64,000 bases of DNA, taken from NCBI RefSeq assembly GCF_009659625.1, contig NZ_VOIW01000008.1, positions 124,001 to 188,000 on the forward strand, given 5' to 3'. The stretch comes from Pseudomonas haemolytica. GTDB taxonomy: Bacteria; Pseudomonadota; Gammaproteobacteria; Pseudomonadales; Pseudomonadaceae. Shown one piece after another: positions 55,170 through 64,000 of this stretch. How positions within the stretch are numbered: the stretch's first letter is position 1; the number at the start of each line of letters is the position of its first letter. Made by a program: the position numbers and the translations under genes. The notes under the pieces are model-generated. The model had not been told where the DNA came from and ran no database searches. It worked only from the letters and a program-made list of their open reading frames with translations.

Positions 55170-55197
55170 GTGCTTTCTATAAGATGGAAATATCAGT

Positions 55198-56871
55198 TCA
55201 GGCCTTCGCGGCCACGACCATTTTTTTCGCGTGAGCCAGGGACTCCTTGGTCAAGTCGATACCGCCCAGCATCCGCGCGACCTCTTCTACCCGTTCCGAT
55301 TTGTTCAGCTTGGAGACGGCCGTATGCGTCGCGTCACTCCCTCGCACCTTATGCACAAATAAATGCTGATGACCCTGGGCGGCTACTTGCGGCAAGTGAG
55401 TCACCGTCAGCACCTGGCCGCGATCCCCAAGGCGGCGCAATAACTGGCCAACAATCTCTGCGGTCGGCCCGCCAATGCCGACGTCTACCTCGTCGAATAC
55501 CAGCGTTGGTACTCGCGAGGTCTGAGCGGTAATCACCTGGATCGCCAGGCTGATCCGCGACAGCTCGCCGCCGGACGCTACTTTGGCCAGCGCCTTGAGC
55601 GGTTGCCCAGGGTTGGCGCTGACCAGCAGTTCCACTTGCTCCAGCCCATGGGGTTGCAGCTCCTGGCTGGCGTTGGCGCGTAGCTCGATGGTGAAACGCC
55701 CGCCAGGCATGCCCAGGCGCTGGATTTCCTGCTCGACGGCGTTGGCCAGGCTGGTGGCTGCTTGCTGGCGCAGGTCGCTCAGCTCGCGGGCCTTCTCCTG
55801 ATAATGGCGGGCAAACGAGGCGAGTTCCTCGCCCAGGCGCTCGATGGATTCGTCGTTTGCGTTCAGTGTCTCGATTTCATCCAGCAGTTTCTGCTGCATG
55901 GCGGCGACTTCAGTGGGCTGGATTCGATGCTTGCGCGCCAGGGTGTAGATAGTGTCCAAGCGCTCCTCTATTTCCTGCAGGCGTGCCGGATCGGCGTCGA
56001 AGTGGTCCAGGAAGCGATTCAATTCGCCCACGGCTTCCTCAACCTGGATCTGTGCACTGGTCAACAGGGTGGTGGCTTCATTCAGCGAGCCGGAAGCGTT
56101 GTTCACGCTGGACAGGCGATTGAGGCTGGCGGTAAGGGCGTTGAGCACATTGCCAGAATCGCTCTCGCTGCATTGTTCGACCACCTGGCGGCAGATGCCC
56201 AGCAGAGTCTCGGCATTGGTCAGGTTCTTGTGTTCCTGCTCAAGCTGCTCCAGCTCCGTCTCGCCCAGGCCCAGGCTTTCAAGCTCTTCGAGTTGATAGC
56301 TGAGCAACTGGTGACGAGCGCGTTGTTCGTCGCCTGAGTTGGAGAGGCGTTCAAGCTCCTGGCGCGTCTGGCGCCAGCGTTGGGCGGCCAGTTGGACTTG
56401 ACGGGCAAGGTCGGTGGCGCCGGCATATTCATCGAGCAGGCGGCGGTGAGTATCGGTTTTCAGCAGGGATTGGTGTTCATGCTGGCTGTGGATATCAATC
56501 AGCAGCTCGCCCAAGGCTTTCAAGTCACCAAGGGGGCAGGGCGTGCCGTTGATATAGCCGCGCGAGCGGCCCTCGGCAGTGATTACCCGGCGCAGGATGC
56601 AGGGGCCTTCATTATTGAGGTCGCGCTCGGCCAGCCATGTCTCGGCTTCGGGAATATCCGCGAGGTCGAAGGTGGCCAGGATGTCGGCTTTGTCGGCCCC
56701 GGGGCGTACCACGCCGCTGTCGGCGCGGTCGCCGAGGGTCAGGCCGAGCGCGTCGAGCATGATCGACTTGCCGGCGCCGGTCTCGCCTGTGATTACGCTC
56801 ATCCCGCGATCCAGTTCGAGATCCAGATGTTCAACGATGGCGTAGTTATGTACAGACAGGTGCACGAGCAT
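55198..56871 (-). CDS. recN: DNA repair ATPase RecN
   Basis: A 557-residue SMC-like ATPase that holds broken DNA ends together. Walker A is GETGAGKS (about 29-36), a coiled coil fills about 150-370, and the C-terminal ATPase part has VASGGELSRISLAIQ and VFDEVDVGIGG. The first residues MLVHLSVHNYAIVEHL are typical. A LexA-type SOS box lies 24 bases before the start, consistent with damage induction. Confidence 0.97.
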   Translation of the reverse strand: MLVHLSVHNYAIVEHLDLELDRGMSVITGETGAGKSIMLDALGLTLGDRADSGVVRPGADKADILATFDLADIPEAETWLAERDLNNEGPCILRRVITAEGRSRGYINGTPCPLGDLKALGELLIDIHSQHEHQSLLKTDTHRRLLDEYAGATDLARQVQLAAQRWRQTRQELERLSNSGDEQRARHQLLSYQLEELESLGLGETELEQLEQEHKNLTNAETLLGICRQVVEQCSESDSGNVLNALTASLNRLSSVNNASGSLNEATTLLTSAQIQVEEAVGELNRFLDHFDADPARLQEIEERLDTIYTLARKHRIQPTEVAAMQQKLLDEIETLNANDESIERLGEELASFARHYQEKARELSDLRQQAATSLANAVEQEIQRLGMPGGRFTIELRANASQELQPHGLEQVELLVSANPGQPLKALAKVASGGELSRISLAIQVITAQTSRVPTLVFDEVDVGIGGPTAEIVGQLLRRLGDRGQVLTVTHLPQVAAQGHQHLFVHKVRGSDATHTAVSKLNKSERVEEVARMLGGIDLTKESLAHAKKMVVAAKA

Positions 56872-56895
56872 GAAGGCCGCTCCCAGGCTTTAGGT

Positions 56896-56911
56896 CTGGT
56901 TATTTATACAG
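56896..56911 (-). promoter_or_regulatory. LexA (SOS) box upstream of recN
   Basis: CTGGTTATTTATACAG matches CTG-N10-CAG with an AT-rich centre, 24 bases upstream of recN. RecN is one of the strongest SOS genes, which supports the site. Confidence 0.82.
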
Positions 56912-57044
56912 TGTTTTGTTCCGAGCTGACAATCCTCGTGCTTAGCTCGATTTGCTTGATCTGTAGTTTTTTTTAGCTCGAAGCGGAATGAGGGTGCAGG
57001 AAATGATCCAGGGCATATGAAAGACTTTTGGTAACGCCTGCGCC

Positions 57045-57072
57045 CTTGAACCTGGAAATTGTGGCCCCATAT
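57045..57072 (+). promoter_or_regulatory. Sigma-32 heat-shock promoter of grpE
   Basis: CTTGAA (57045-57050), a 14-base spacer and CCCCATAT (57065-57072) match the sigma-32 consensus almost perfectly. It lies 53 bases upstream of grpE and probably drives grpE-dnaK. Confidence 0.9.
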
Positions 57073-57125
57073 ACCGGAACAGAAGCGCGAGTTGAGTTCG
57101 CGCATGATTTTGAAAGGAGAAATCT

Positions 57126-57686
57126 ATGGCTGACGAACAGACGCAGGATACGCAAACTCCAGACGCCAATTCGGCTGCCGGTGATGAGCTGGCGACTCGC
57201 GTGCAAGTGCTTGAAGAGCAATTGTCCGCTGCGCAGGATCAGTCTTTGCGTGTTGCCGCGGATCTGCAGAACGTCCGCCGCCGTGCCGAGCAGGACGTAG
57301 AAAAGGCTCACAAATTCGCGCTGGAAAAATTCGCCGGTGATCTGCTGCCGATCATCGACAGCCTGGAGCGTGGTCTTGAGTTGTCCAACCCGGACGACGA
57401 AAACATCCGCCCAATGCGCGAAGGCATCGAGCTGACCCTGAAAATGTTCCAGGACACCCTGAAGCGTTATCAGTTGGAAGCGATCGATCCGCAAGGCGGC
57501 GAGCCGTTCAACGCTGAGCATCACCAAGCCATGGCCATGCAGGAAAGCCATGACCTGGAGCCCAACAGTGTGATGAAGGTATTCCAGAAGGGTTATCAGT
57601 TAAACGGTCGCTTGATGCGCCCGGCAATGGTGGTGGTGAGCAAGGCTCCTGCACCTGTTGCACCTTCTATTGATGAGCAGGCTTGA
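57126..57686 (+). CDS. grpE: Nucleotide exchange factor GrpE
   Basis: A 186-residue cochaperone that releases ADP from DnaK. A long N-terminal coiled coil (about 20-85, DELATRVQVLEEQL and ADLQNVRRRAEQD) is followed by the beta-rich head (FNAEHHQAM, NSVMKVFQKGYQLNGRLMRPAMVVVS). AAAGGAG precedes the ATG. It is driven by a heat-shock promoter and followed by dnaK after 102 bases. Confidence 0.97.
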   Translation: MADEQTQDTQTPDANSAAGDELATRVQVLEEQLSAAQDQSLRVAADLQNVRRRAEQDVEKAHKFALEKFAGDLLPIIDSLERGLELSNPDDENIRPMREGIELTLKMFQDTLKRYQLEAIDPQGGEPFNAEHHQAMAMQESHDLEPNSVMKVFQKGYQLNGRLMRPAMVVVSKAPAPVAPSIDEQA

Positions 57687-57788
57687 AATCCGCCGCAAGG
57701 CCCCCATCTATAAGTCAAGCGTTTAAGTGCTACCGCAGTTAGCCACAACTGCTGCGGCAACCAAATTCAAGTTTCGGGAGAGTAAATC

Positions 57789-59705
57789 ATGGGCAAAATT
57801 ATCGGTATTGACCTGGGGACCACCAACTCCTGCGTCTCCGTGCTGGAAAACGGCGTTGCAAAAGTTATCGAAAACGCTGAAGGCGCACGCACCACTCCGT
57901 CGATCATTGCTTACGCCAACGACGGTGAAATCCTCGTCGGTCAGTCGGCCAAGCGCCAGGCTGTAACCAACCCGCATAACACCCTGTACGCAGTAAAGCG
58001 TTTGATCGGTCGTAAGTTCGACGAAGAAGTCGTACAGAAAGACATCAAGATGGTCCCTTACAAAATTGCCAAGGCCGACAACGGTGACGCCTGGGTTGAA
58101 GTAAACGGCCAGAAAATGTCGCCACCGCAAATCTCGGCTGAAATCTTGAAAAAGATGAAGAAAACCGCCGAAGACTACCTCGGTGAAGCAGTGACTGAAG
58201 CGGTGATCACCGTTCCGGCCTACTTCAACGACAGCCAGCGCCAGGCCACCAAAGACGCCGGTCGCATCGCGGGCCTGGATGTAAAACGTATCATCAACGA
58301 GCCAACCGCAGCTGCTCTGGCGTACGGCATGGACAAGGCCAAGGGCGACCACACTGTGATCGTTTATGACCTGGGCGGCGGTACTTTCGACGTCTCCGTG
58401 ATCGAGATCGCTGAAGTTGATGGCGAGCACCAGTTCGAAGTGTTGGCCACCAACGGTGACACCTTCCTGGGTGGTGAAGACTTTGACATTCGTCTGATCG
58501 ACTACCTCGTTGACGAATTCAAGAAAGAAAGCGGCATGAACCTCAAAGGTGACCCGCTGGCTATGCAGCGCCTGAAAGAGGCCGCTGAGAAAGCCAAGAT
58601 CGAGCTGTCTTCCGCTCAGTCGACCGACGTTAACCTGCCGTACATTACTGCAGACGCCACCGGTCCTAAGCACTTGAACGTGAAGATCTCGCGCTCCAAG
58701 CTGGAAGCGCTGGTTGAAGACCTGGTTCAACGCACCATCGAGCCTTGCCGTATCGCGCTGAAAGACTCCGGTATTGACGTTGGCTCGATCAACGACGTGA
58801 TCCTGGTCGGCGGCCAGACCCGTATGCCACTGGTTCAGAAGCTGGTGACTGAGTTCTTCGGCAAAGAAGCCCGTAAAGACGTAAACCCTGACGAAGCGGT
58901 TGCCATGGGTGCTGCCATCCAGGGCGCTGTATTGGCCGGCGACGTGAAAGACGTACTGCTGCTGGACGTTAGCCCGCTGACCCTGGGTATCGAAACCATG
59001 GGCGGCGTGATGACTGCGCTGATCGAGAAAAACACTACGATTCCTACCAAGAAATCCCAAGTGTTCTCGACTGCCGATGACAACCAGGGTGCTGTGACCA
59101 TTCACGTGCTGCAAGGTGAGCGTAAGCAAGCCGCACAGAACAAGTCCCTGGGCAAGTTCGACCTGGCTGAGATTCCACCAGCACCACGTGGCGTGCCACA
59201 AATCGAAGTGACCTTCGACATCGACGCCAACGGCATCCTGCACGTCGGCGCGAAAGACAAGGCTACCGGCAAAGAGCAGAAGATCACCATCAAGGCCAAC
59301 TCCGGCCTGTCTGATGAAGAAATTCAACAGATGATCCGTGATGCTGAAACCAATGCTGAAGCCGACAAGAAGTTCGAAGAGCTGGCAGGTGCCCGTAACC
59401 AGGGTGACGCGCTGGTTCACTCGACTCGCAAGATGATCGCTGATGCTGGCGACAAAGTGACTGCTGAAGAGAAAACCGCAATCGAAGCGGCAGTGGTTGC
59501 CCTGGAAGCCGCCATCAAGGGCGACGACAAGGCTGCCATCGAAGCCAAGGTTGAGGAGTTGTCGAAAGTCTCCGCGCCGGTCGCTCAGAAAATGTATGCC
59601 GAGCAAGGTCAGCCGGCTGACGGTGCTGCGCAACAAGCAGAGCCTGAAGCCAAGCATGACGATGTTGTCGATGCCGAGTTCGAAGAAGTCAAAGAGCAGA
59701 AGTAA
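57789..59705 (+). CDS. dnaK: Hsp70 chaperone DnaK
   Basis: A 638-residue Hsp70. The ATPase domain (about 1-385) starts GKIIGIDLGTTNSCV and has VYDLGGGTFDVSV; the substrate-binding domain and helical lid follow (about 390-610), ending in the DnaJ/GrpE-related EEVKEQK tail. Full length, with no deviations seen. GGGAG lies before the ATG. Confidence 0.98.
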   Translation: MGKIIGIDLGTTNSCVSVLENGVAKVIENAEGARTTPSIIAYANDGEILVGQSAKRQAVTNPHNTLYAVKRLIGRKFDEEVVQKDIKMVPYKIAKADNGDAWVEVNGQKMSPPQISAEILKKMKKTAEDYLGEAVTEAVITVPAYFNDSQRQATKDAGRIAGLDVKRIINEPTAAALAYGMDKAKGDHTVIVYDLGGGTFDVSVIEIAEVDGEHQFEVLATNGDTFLGGEDFDIRLIDYLVDEFKKESGMNLKGDPLAMQRLKEAAEKAKIELSSAQSTDVNLPYITADATGPKHLNVKISRSKLEALVEDLVQRTIEPCRIALKDSGIDVGSINDVILVGGQTRMPLVQKLVTEFFGKEARKDVNPDEAVAMGAAIQGAVLAGDVKDVLLLDVSPLTLGIETMGGVMTALIEKNTTIPTKKSQVFSTADDNQGAVTIHVLQGERKQAAQNKSLGKFDLAEIPPAPRGVPQIEVTFDIDANGILHVGAKDKATGKEQKITIKANSGLSDEEIQQMIRDAETNAEADKKFEELAGARNQGDALVHSTRKMIADAGDKVTAEEKTAIEAAVVALEAAIKGDDKAAIEAKVEELSKVSAPVAQKMYAEQGQPADGAAQQAEPEAKHDDVVDAEFEEVKEQK

Positions 59706-60022
59706 TCTGCTTGGCCGGTTGACCGCTAACAAGCGGTGACTGGTAGGATGTCGCCGCGCGGGAGCTTGCTCCCGCGTTGGCGTGTCTGGGGTATGCGAAT
59801 TTTTACAGCATGCGACAACGCTCGGATGCTGGCGGTGTAATCGGGAATGCTCCTGCTTTCCGAATGACAGTCACCGCGTTTTTGGCCGGGTCCCTGGCTA
59901 AAAGCAGTAATGACCAGGATCGTTGAATTGACGTGAGTTGGGTCCGGGCCTGTATTGGGGCTCAACGAGTTTGGCAGGGTTCAGGAGGGCCAGGCCGAAC
60001 GTCCTTAAGAGTGCAAAGACTT
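59706..60022. other. dnaK-dnaJ intergenic region
   Basis: These 317 bases hold no supported gene. Hairpins occur at ACCGCTAACAAGCGGT (about 59721-59736) and at the palindrome CGCGGGAGCTTGCTCCCGCG (59757-59776), which resembles a REP core. The unusually long gap suggests that dnaJ has partly independent expression. Confidence 0.6.
59757..59776. repeat. REP-like 20-bp palindrome after dnaK
   Basis: CGCGGGAGCTTGCTCCCGCG is a perfect 20-base palindrome sharing GGGAG..TTGCTCCC with the REPs but lacking the AATGT flanks. It may be a REP variant or a terminator-like stem. Confidence 0.6.
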
Positions 60023-61147
60023 ATGGCAAAGCGTGACTATTACGAAGTATTGGGTGTGGAGCGCGGGGCCAGCGAGGCGGACCTGAAAAAGGCCTACCGT
60101 CGCCTGGCGATGAAGCACCACCCGGACCGTAATCCGGATAACAAAGAATCCGAAGAAATGTTCAAAGAGGCCAACGAGGCCTACGAATGCCTGTGTGACC
60201 CTAACAAGCGTGCGGCCTACGACCAGTATGGCCATGCTGGCGTCGACCCAAGCATGGGTGGCGGCGGTGCCGGTTTTGGCGGCCAGAACTTCTCCGATAT
60301 TTTTGGCGACGTGTTCAGCGACTTCTTTGGTGGTGGCCGTGGTGGGCAGCGTGGCGGTGCCCAGCGAGGCAGTGACCTGCGTTACACCCTGGAGTTGAAC
60401 CTGGAAGAGGCCGTGCGCGGCACCAGCGTCAATATTCGTGTGCCGACGCTGGTTAATTGCAAACCGTGCGACGGTTCGGGTGCGAAGAAAGGCTCATCGC
60501 CGATTACTTGCCCGACCTGTGGTGGTATTGGCCAGGTGCGCATGCAGCAAGGCTTCTTCTCGGTGCAGCAGACCTGCCCGCGTTGCCATGGCCAGGGCAA
60601 GATCATTTCCGATCCATGCGACTCCTGCCAGGGCGAAGGCCGCGTCGAAGAGTACAAGACGCTCTCGGTGAAAGTGCCGGCGGGTGTGGATACCGGTGAT
60701 CGTATTCGCCTGTCGGGCGAAGGCGAGGCAGGGACTCAGGGTGGTCCGACTGGCGACCTCTATGTGGTGATCAATGTGCGCGAGCACTCGATCTTCCAGC
60801 GCGATGGCAAGCATCTGTTCTGCGAAGTGCCGATCAGCTTTGTCGACGCTGCATTGGGTGGTGAGTTGGAGATTCCGACGCTTGATGGTCGAGTCAAACT
60901 CAAGATTCCTGAGGGGACTCAAACCGGCAAGCAGTTCCGCATTCGTGGCAAAGGCGTTGCGCCGGTGCGCGGTGGTGGTGCGGGTGACCTGATGTGCCGT
61001 GTGGCGGTGGAAACCCCGGTAAACCTGGGCCGTCGTCAGCGTGAACTGCTTGAGGAGTTCCGCAGCTCGCTGGAGGGCGATGACTCCCATTCGCCGAAAA
61101 CCACAGGTTTCTTCGATGGCGTGAAGCGCTTTTTCGGCGACCTGTAA
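60023..61147 (+). CDS. dnaJ: Hsp40 cochaperone DnaJ
   Basis: A 374-residue type A J-protein. The J domain carries HPD (KHHPDRNPD, about 33-36), followed by a Gly/Phe-rich stretch (about 77-110, including GGGAGFGG and FGGGRGGQRGG), four zinc repeats (CKPCDGSG, CPTCGGIG, CPRCHGQG, CDSCQGEG) and the C-terminal substrate-binding domain. ATG 60023 starts MAKRDYYEVLGV. dapB follows after 9 bases and may be co-transcribed. Confidence 0.97.
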   Translation: MAKRDYYEVLGVERGASEADLKKAYRRLAMKHHPDRNPDNKESEEMFKEANEAYECLCDPNKRAAYDQYGHAGVDPSMGGGGAGFGGQNFSDIFGDVFSDFFGGGRGGQRGGAQRGSDLRYTLELNLEEAVRGTSVNIRVPTLVNCKPCDGSGAKKGSSPITCPTCGGIGQVRMQQGFFSVQQTCPRCHGQGKIISDPCDSCQGEGRVEEYKTLSVKVPAGVDTGDRIRLSGEGEAGTQGGPTGDLYVVINVREHSIFQRDGKHLFCEVPISFVDAALGGELEIPTLDGRVKLKIPEGTQTGKQFRIRGKGVAPVRGGGAGDLMCRVAVETPVNLGRRQRELLEEFRSSLEGDDSHSPKTTGFFDGVKRFFGDL

Positions 61148-61156
61148 GGAGTGGGT

Positions 61157-61963
61157 ATGCGACGTATAGCCGTAATGGGTGCTGCCGGGCGCATGGGCAA
61201 GACGCTGGTCGAGGCGGTGCAGCAGCGCTCGCCTGCCTCCGGGCTGACGGCGGCGATTGTTCGCCCGGGTAGCACGTTGATTGGTGCAGACGCGGGTGAG
61301 CTGGCTTCGTTGGGGCGCATCGGTGTTTCGTTGTCGGGCAATCTTGAGCGGGTGGTTGACGAGTTCGATGTGCTGATCGACTTCACCCTGCCCGAGGTGA
61401 TGCTGAAAAACCTGGCGTTCTGCCGTAAGGCGGGCAAGGCCATGGTGATTGGCACCACGGGCTTGAACGCTGAGCAGAAGCAGTTGCTGGTGGAGGCGGG
61501 CAAGGATATTCCTATCGTCTTTGCTGCCAACTTCAGTGTTGGCGTGAACCTGTCGCTGAAGTTGCTGGATCTGGCAGCACGCGTGCTCGGCGATGAAGCG
61601 GATATCGAGATTATCGAGACCCATCACCGTCATAAGATTGATGCACCTTCGGGCACTGCGCTACGGATGGGCGAGGCTATCGCTGATGCGCTGGGTCGCG
61701 ATCTGTCGAAAGTGGCTGTGTACGGGCGTGAAGGTCATACCGGTGAGCGTGCGCGCGACACCATTGGCTTCGCGACCGTGCGCGGTGGTGATGTGGTCGG
61801 TGATCACACTGTGCTGTTCGCTACCGAAGGCGAGCGCCTGGAGATCACGCATAAAGCCTCAAGCCGCATGACGTTCGCCAAGGGTGCGGTGCGTGCTGCG
61901 CTTTGGCTGGAGGGGCGCGAGTCGGGCCTGTATGACATGCGCGACGTACTGGATCTGCACTAA
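61157..61963 (+). CDS. dapB: 4-hydroxy-tetrahydrodipicolinate reductase
   Basis: A 268-residue NAD(P)H enzyme of lysine and diaminopimelate synthesis. The dinucleotide site is GAAGRMGK (near the N-terminus) and the catalytic segment HHRHKIDAPSGTA (about 155-167). AAGGAG lies 5 bases before the ATG at 61157; a GTG two codons earlier is less likely. Its closeness to dnaJ (9 bases) and the dapB-carA order are standard in Pseudomonas. Confidence 0.96.
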   Translation: MRRIAVMGAAGRMGKTLVEAVQQRSPASGLTAAIVRPGSTLIGADAGELASLGRIGVSLSGNLERVVDEFDVLIDFTLPEVMLKNLAFCRKAGKAMVIGTTGLNAEQKQLLVEAGKDIPIVFAANFSVGVNLSLKLLDLAARVLGDEADIEIIETHHRHKIDAPSGTALRMGEAIADALGRDLSKVAVYGREGHTGERARDTIGFATVRGGDVVGDHTVLFATEGERLEITHKASSRMTFAKGAVRAALWLEGRESGLYDMRDVLDLH

Positions 61964-61974
61964 TCAGTAGCTAA

Positions 61975-62010
61975 AACGGGGCCTCAGGATTATCCTGAGG
62001 CCCCGTTTTT
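61975..62010 (+). terminator. Terminator of dapB
   Basis: The stem AACGGGGCCTCAGGAT/TCCTGAGGCCCCGTT ends in TTTTT, a strong intrinsic terminator 12 bases after the dapB stop. Confidence 0.95.
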
Positions 62011-62028
62011 ACCCGCTAAGCGACGTCC

Positions 62029-62034
62029 TGTCGC
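62029..62034 (+). promoter_or_regulatory. Candidate ArgR half-site upstream of carA
   Basis: TGTCGC, the core of Pseudomonas ArgR sites, lies 189 bases before carA. carAB is arginine-regulated in pseudomonads, but the rest of the site is poor. Confidence 0.3.
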
Positions 62035-62138
62035 ATTCCCCTGCCTTTAAGGCTCATTAGCGGTGGACCAAAAAAGCCTTTTTCTGTAAGCTACAGCTTT
62101 AGTGTGTCCACTAAAAGCGCGCAGAATAATTCGGTGAA

Positions 62139-62177
62139 GAAGCGGGGTGACGTGTCCATACGTCACTCCGCTTTTTT
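62139..62177 (+). promoter_or_regulatory. Terminator-like hairpin in the carA leader (candidate attenuator)
   Basis: AAGCGGGGTGACGT...ACGTCACTCCGCTT followed by TTTT forms a terminator-like stem about 46 bases before the carA start. Because the gene it would end is carA's own leader, it may be an attenuator responding to pyrimidines or arginine. No leader peptide was found. Confidence 0.5.
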
Positions 62178-62222
62178 ACAACCTGCGATCGCCCTTTCAG
62201 GCTTTATTTACGGGAGGTCTTC

Positions 62223-63359
62223 TTGACTAAGCCAGCCATACTCGCCCTTGCTGATGGCAGCATTTTTCGCGGCGAAGCCATTGGAGCCGACGGTCAAACC
62301 GTTGGAGAGGTAGTGTTTAACACTGCCATGACCGGCTATCAGGAAATCCTTACCGATCCTTCCTACGCCCAGCAGATCGTTACCCTGACCTATCCGCACA
62401 TCGGCAACACCGGTACTACACCGGAAGACGTTGAGTCTGATCGTGTCTGGTCGGCAGGTCTGGTGATTCGCGACCTGCCACTGGTTGCGAGCAACTGGCG
62501 TAACACGATGTCGCTGTCCGATTACCTGAAAGCCAACAATGTTGTGGCGATCGCCGGTATCGATACGCGCCGCCTGACGCGCATCCTGCGTGAGAAGGGC
62601 TCGCAGAACGGCTGCATCATGGTCGGTGACGATATTTCCGAAGATGCCGCGATTGCCGCGGCGCAAGGCTTTCCTGGCCTGAAGGGCATGGACCTGGCGA
62701 AAGTGGTCAGCGTCAAAGAGAAGTACGAATGGCGTTCCACGGTCTGGGATTTGAAGACGGACAGTCATGCGACCATCGATGCTGCCGAGTTGCCTTACCA
62801 CGTGGTCGCCTACGACTACGGCGTGAAGTACAACATCCTGCGCATGCTGGTCGAGCGCGGTTGCCGCGTCACCGTGGTGCCGGCGCAAACCCCGGCCAGC
62901 GATGTGCTCGCCCTGCAGCCGGATGGTGTGTTCCTGTCCAACGGCCCGGGTGACCCTGAGCCTTGCGACTACGCCATCCAGGCCATCAAGGACGTGCTGG
63001 AAACCGAGATTCCGGTATTCGGCATCTGCCTCGGCCACCAACTGCTGGCCCTGGCCTCCGGCGCCAAGACCCTGAAAATGGGTCACGGCCATCACGGTGC
63101 CAACCACCCCGTGCAAGACCTGGACACCGGCGTTGTGATGATCACCAGCCAGAACCACGGTTTTGCGGTAGATGAAGCCACCTTGCCGAGCAACGTGCGC
63201 GCCATTCACAAGTCGCTGTTCGACGGTTCCCTGCAGGGTATCGAGCGCACCGACAAGAGCGCGTTCAGCTTCCAGGGCCACCCTGAAGCCAGCCCGGGCC
63301 CGAACGACGTAGCGCCGCTGTTCGACCGTTTCATCAATGAGATGGCCAAGCGACGCTGA
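62223..63359 (+). CDS. carA: Carbamoyl-phosphate synthase, small (glutamine amidotransferase) subunit
   Basis: A 378-residue subunit that removes ammonia from glutamine for carbamoyl-phosphate synthesis (arginine and pyrimidines). The class I GATase domain (about 190-370) has the catalytic Cys in FGICLGHQLLA and His/Glu in FQGHPEASPGP. The start is a TTG at 62223, with GGGAGG 7-8 bases upstream and TKPAILALADGS following, which is the family start. carB follows after 103 bases. Confidence 0.97.
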   Translation: MTKPAILALADGSIFRGEAIGADGQTVGEVVFNTAMTGYQEILTDPSYAQQIVTLTYPHIGNTGTTPEDVESDRVWSAGLVIRDLPLVASNWRNTMSLSDYLKANNVVAIAGIDTRRLTRILREKGSQNGCIMVGDDISEDAAIAAAQGFPGLKGMDLAKVVSVKEKYEWRSTVWDLKTDSHATIDAAELPYHVVAYDYGVKYNILRMLVERGCRVTVVPAQTPASDVLALQPDGVFLSNGPGDPEPCDYAIQAIKDVLETEIPVFGICLGHQLLALASGAKTLKMGHGHHGANHPVQDLDTGVVMITSQNHGFAVDEATLPSNVRAIHKSLFDGSLQGIERTDKSAFSFQGHPEASPGPNDVAPLFDRFINEMAKRR

Positions 63360-63366
63360 CTGAGCG

Positions 63367-63403
63367 GCCTGCGGGCGGCCCCGACTCGGTGGCCCCCGCA
63401 GGC
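63367..63403 (+). terminator. Hairpin between carA and carB
   Basis: Arms GCCTGCGGG (63367-63375) and CCCGCAGGC (63395-63403) form a strong stem in the 103-base carA-carB gap. It lacks a T-run and probably affects mRNA processing rather than ending transcription. Confidence 0.5.
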
Positions 63404-63462
63404 TCTTCAAAGAGTGTTCAAGACGGCTTGCCGACTGACCTGCGGATTTGAGTGACAAACCC

Positions 63463-64000
63463 ATGCCAAAACGTACAGACATAAAAAGCATCCTGATTCT
63501 CGGCGCTGGCCCGATCGTGATCGGCCAGGCCTGCGAATTCGACTACTCCGGCGCCCAGGCCTGCAAAGCCCTGCGCGAGGAGGGTTACCGCGTCATCCTG
63601 GTGAACTCCAACCCAGCGACCATCATGACCGATCCGGACATGGCCGACGCCACCTACATCGAGCCGATCAAGTGGCAGACCGTTGCCAAGATCATCGAGA
63701 AAGAGTGTCCGGACGCGCTGCTGCCAACCATGGGTGGCCAGACCGCGCTGAACTGCGCCCTGGACCTGGAGCGCGAAGGCGTCCTGGAGAAATTCGGCGT
63801 AGAAATGATCGGCGCCAATGCCGATACCATCGACAAGGCGGAAGACCGTTCGCGCTTTGACAAGGCGATGAAGTCCATCGGCCTGGACTGCCCGCGCTCG
63901 GGCATCGCCCACAGCATGGAAGAAGCCAACGCAGTGCTCGAGAAGCTCGGCTTCCCGTGCATCATCCGTCCGTCCTTCACCATGGGTGGCACCGGCGGCG
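63463..64000 (+). CDS. carB: Carbamoyl-phosphate synthase, large subunit, N-terminal part
   Basis: Only the first 179 codons are present; the gene runs off the right edge. It starts MPKRTDIKSILILGAGPIVIG, with the FDYSGAQACKALREEGY and VNSNPATIMTDPDMAD segments typical of CarB. The large subunit binds ATP and bicarbonate and finishes carbamoyl-phosphate synthesis together with CarA. The part seen is intact. Confidence 0.97.
   Translation, partial: MPKRTDIKSILILGAGPIVIGQACEFDYSGAQACKALREEGYRVILVNSNPATIMTDPDMADATYIEPIKWQTVAKIIEKECPDALLPTMGGQTALNCALDLEREGVLEKFGVEMIGANADTIDKAEDRSRFDKAMKSIGLDCPRSGIAHSMEEANAVLEKLGFPCIIRPSFTMGGTGG

Overview
The window reads as the chromosome of a fluorescent Pseudomonas (P. 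fluorescens group). The evidence is the gene content and order (katB-ankB, glyA-morA-ettA, bamE/fur/recN/grpE-dnaK-dnaJ/dapB/carAB), the tmRNA tag ANDENYGQEFALAA, and repeated REP palindromes of the GTGGGAGGGGGCTTGCTCCC type. Most of the window is ordinary core genome with high GC. The accessory part lies between about 31 kb and 46.1 kb.

Layout. 1-6.8 kb: 5' end of rlmG, a LuxR solo, fpr, mscL, the katB-ankB peroxide pair, radA and a PilZ protein. 7.0-10.4 kb: cstA, ybdD and the yjiA GTPase, split by a REPIN. 10.5-19.5 kb: glyA, morA (a c-di-GMP enzyme), ettA and gdhA; the morA/ettA gap holds a perfect ANR-type box. 19.5-31 kb: a Gre-like factor, two lipoproteins, a DUF4105 protein, a DUF3015 protein, a Lon-like protease, a YqhA-type membrane protein, a GT-C glycosyltransferase and small unknowns. 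31.7-33.6 kb: a phytanoyl-CoA-dioxygenase-like gene and an EamA exporter, apparently co-transcribed.

34.25-46.1 kb: a defence island next to the 3' end of ssrA (tmRNA). Two diverged copies of the ssrA 3'-end sequence (34.25 and 35.56 kb) precede two cassettes. The first is 1.3 kb and carries only a candidate modified-DNA HNH endonuclease. The second is 10.5 kb and carries a type I restriction-modification operon with two different HsdM subunits, a 59-codon gene between them, HsdS and HsdR, plus a convergent TIGR04141-family gene and a broken integrase. In both cassettes a related 20-bp sequence lies exactly 77 bp from the ssrA-like core, and a third copy lies by the integrase. This is the most novel part of the window.

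46.6-64 kb: a lactate locus (dld, lldP, lldR, with a clear LldR palindrome but no lldD), smpB (partner of the nearby ssrA), ratA-rnfH, bamE divergent from fur, recN with an SOS box, grpE with a sigma-32 promoter, dnaK, dnaJ, dapB, carA (TTG start, leader hairpin) and the 5' part of carB.

The core genes group into stress responses (KatB/AnkB, RecN, GrpE/DnaK/DnaJ, RadA, MscL), carbon and nitrogen use (CstA, lactate genes, GdhA, CarAB, GlyA) and c-di-GMP signalling (MorA, PilZ). All assignments rest on reading the sequence; no database search was run.
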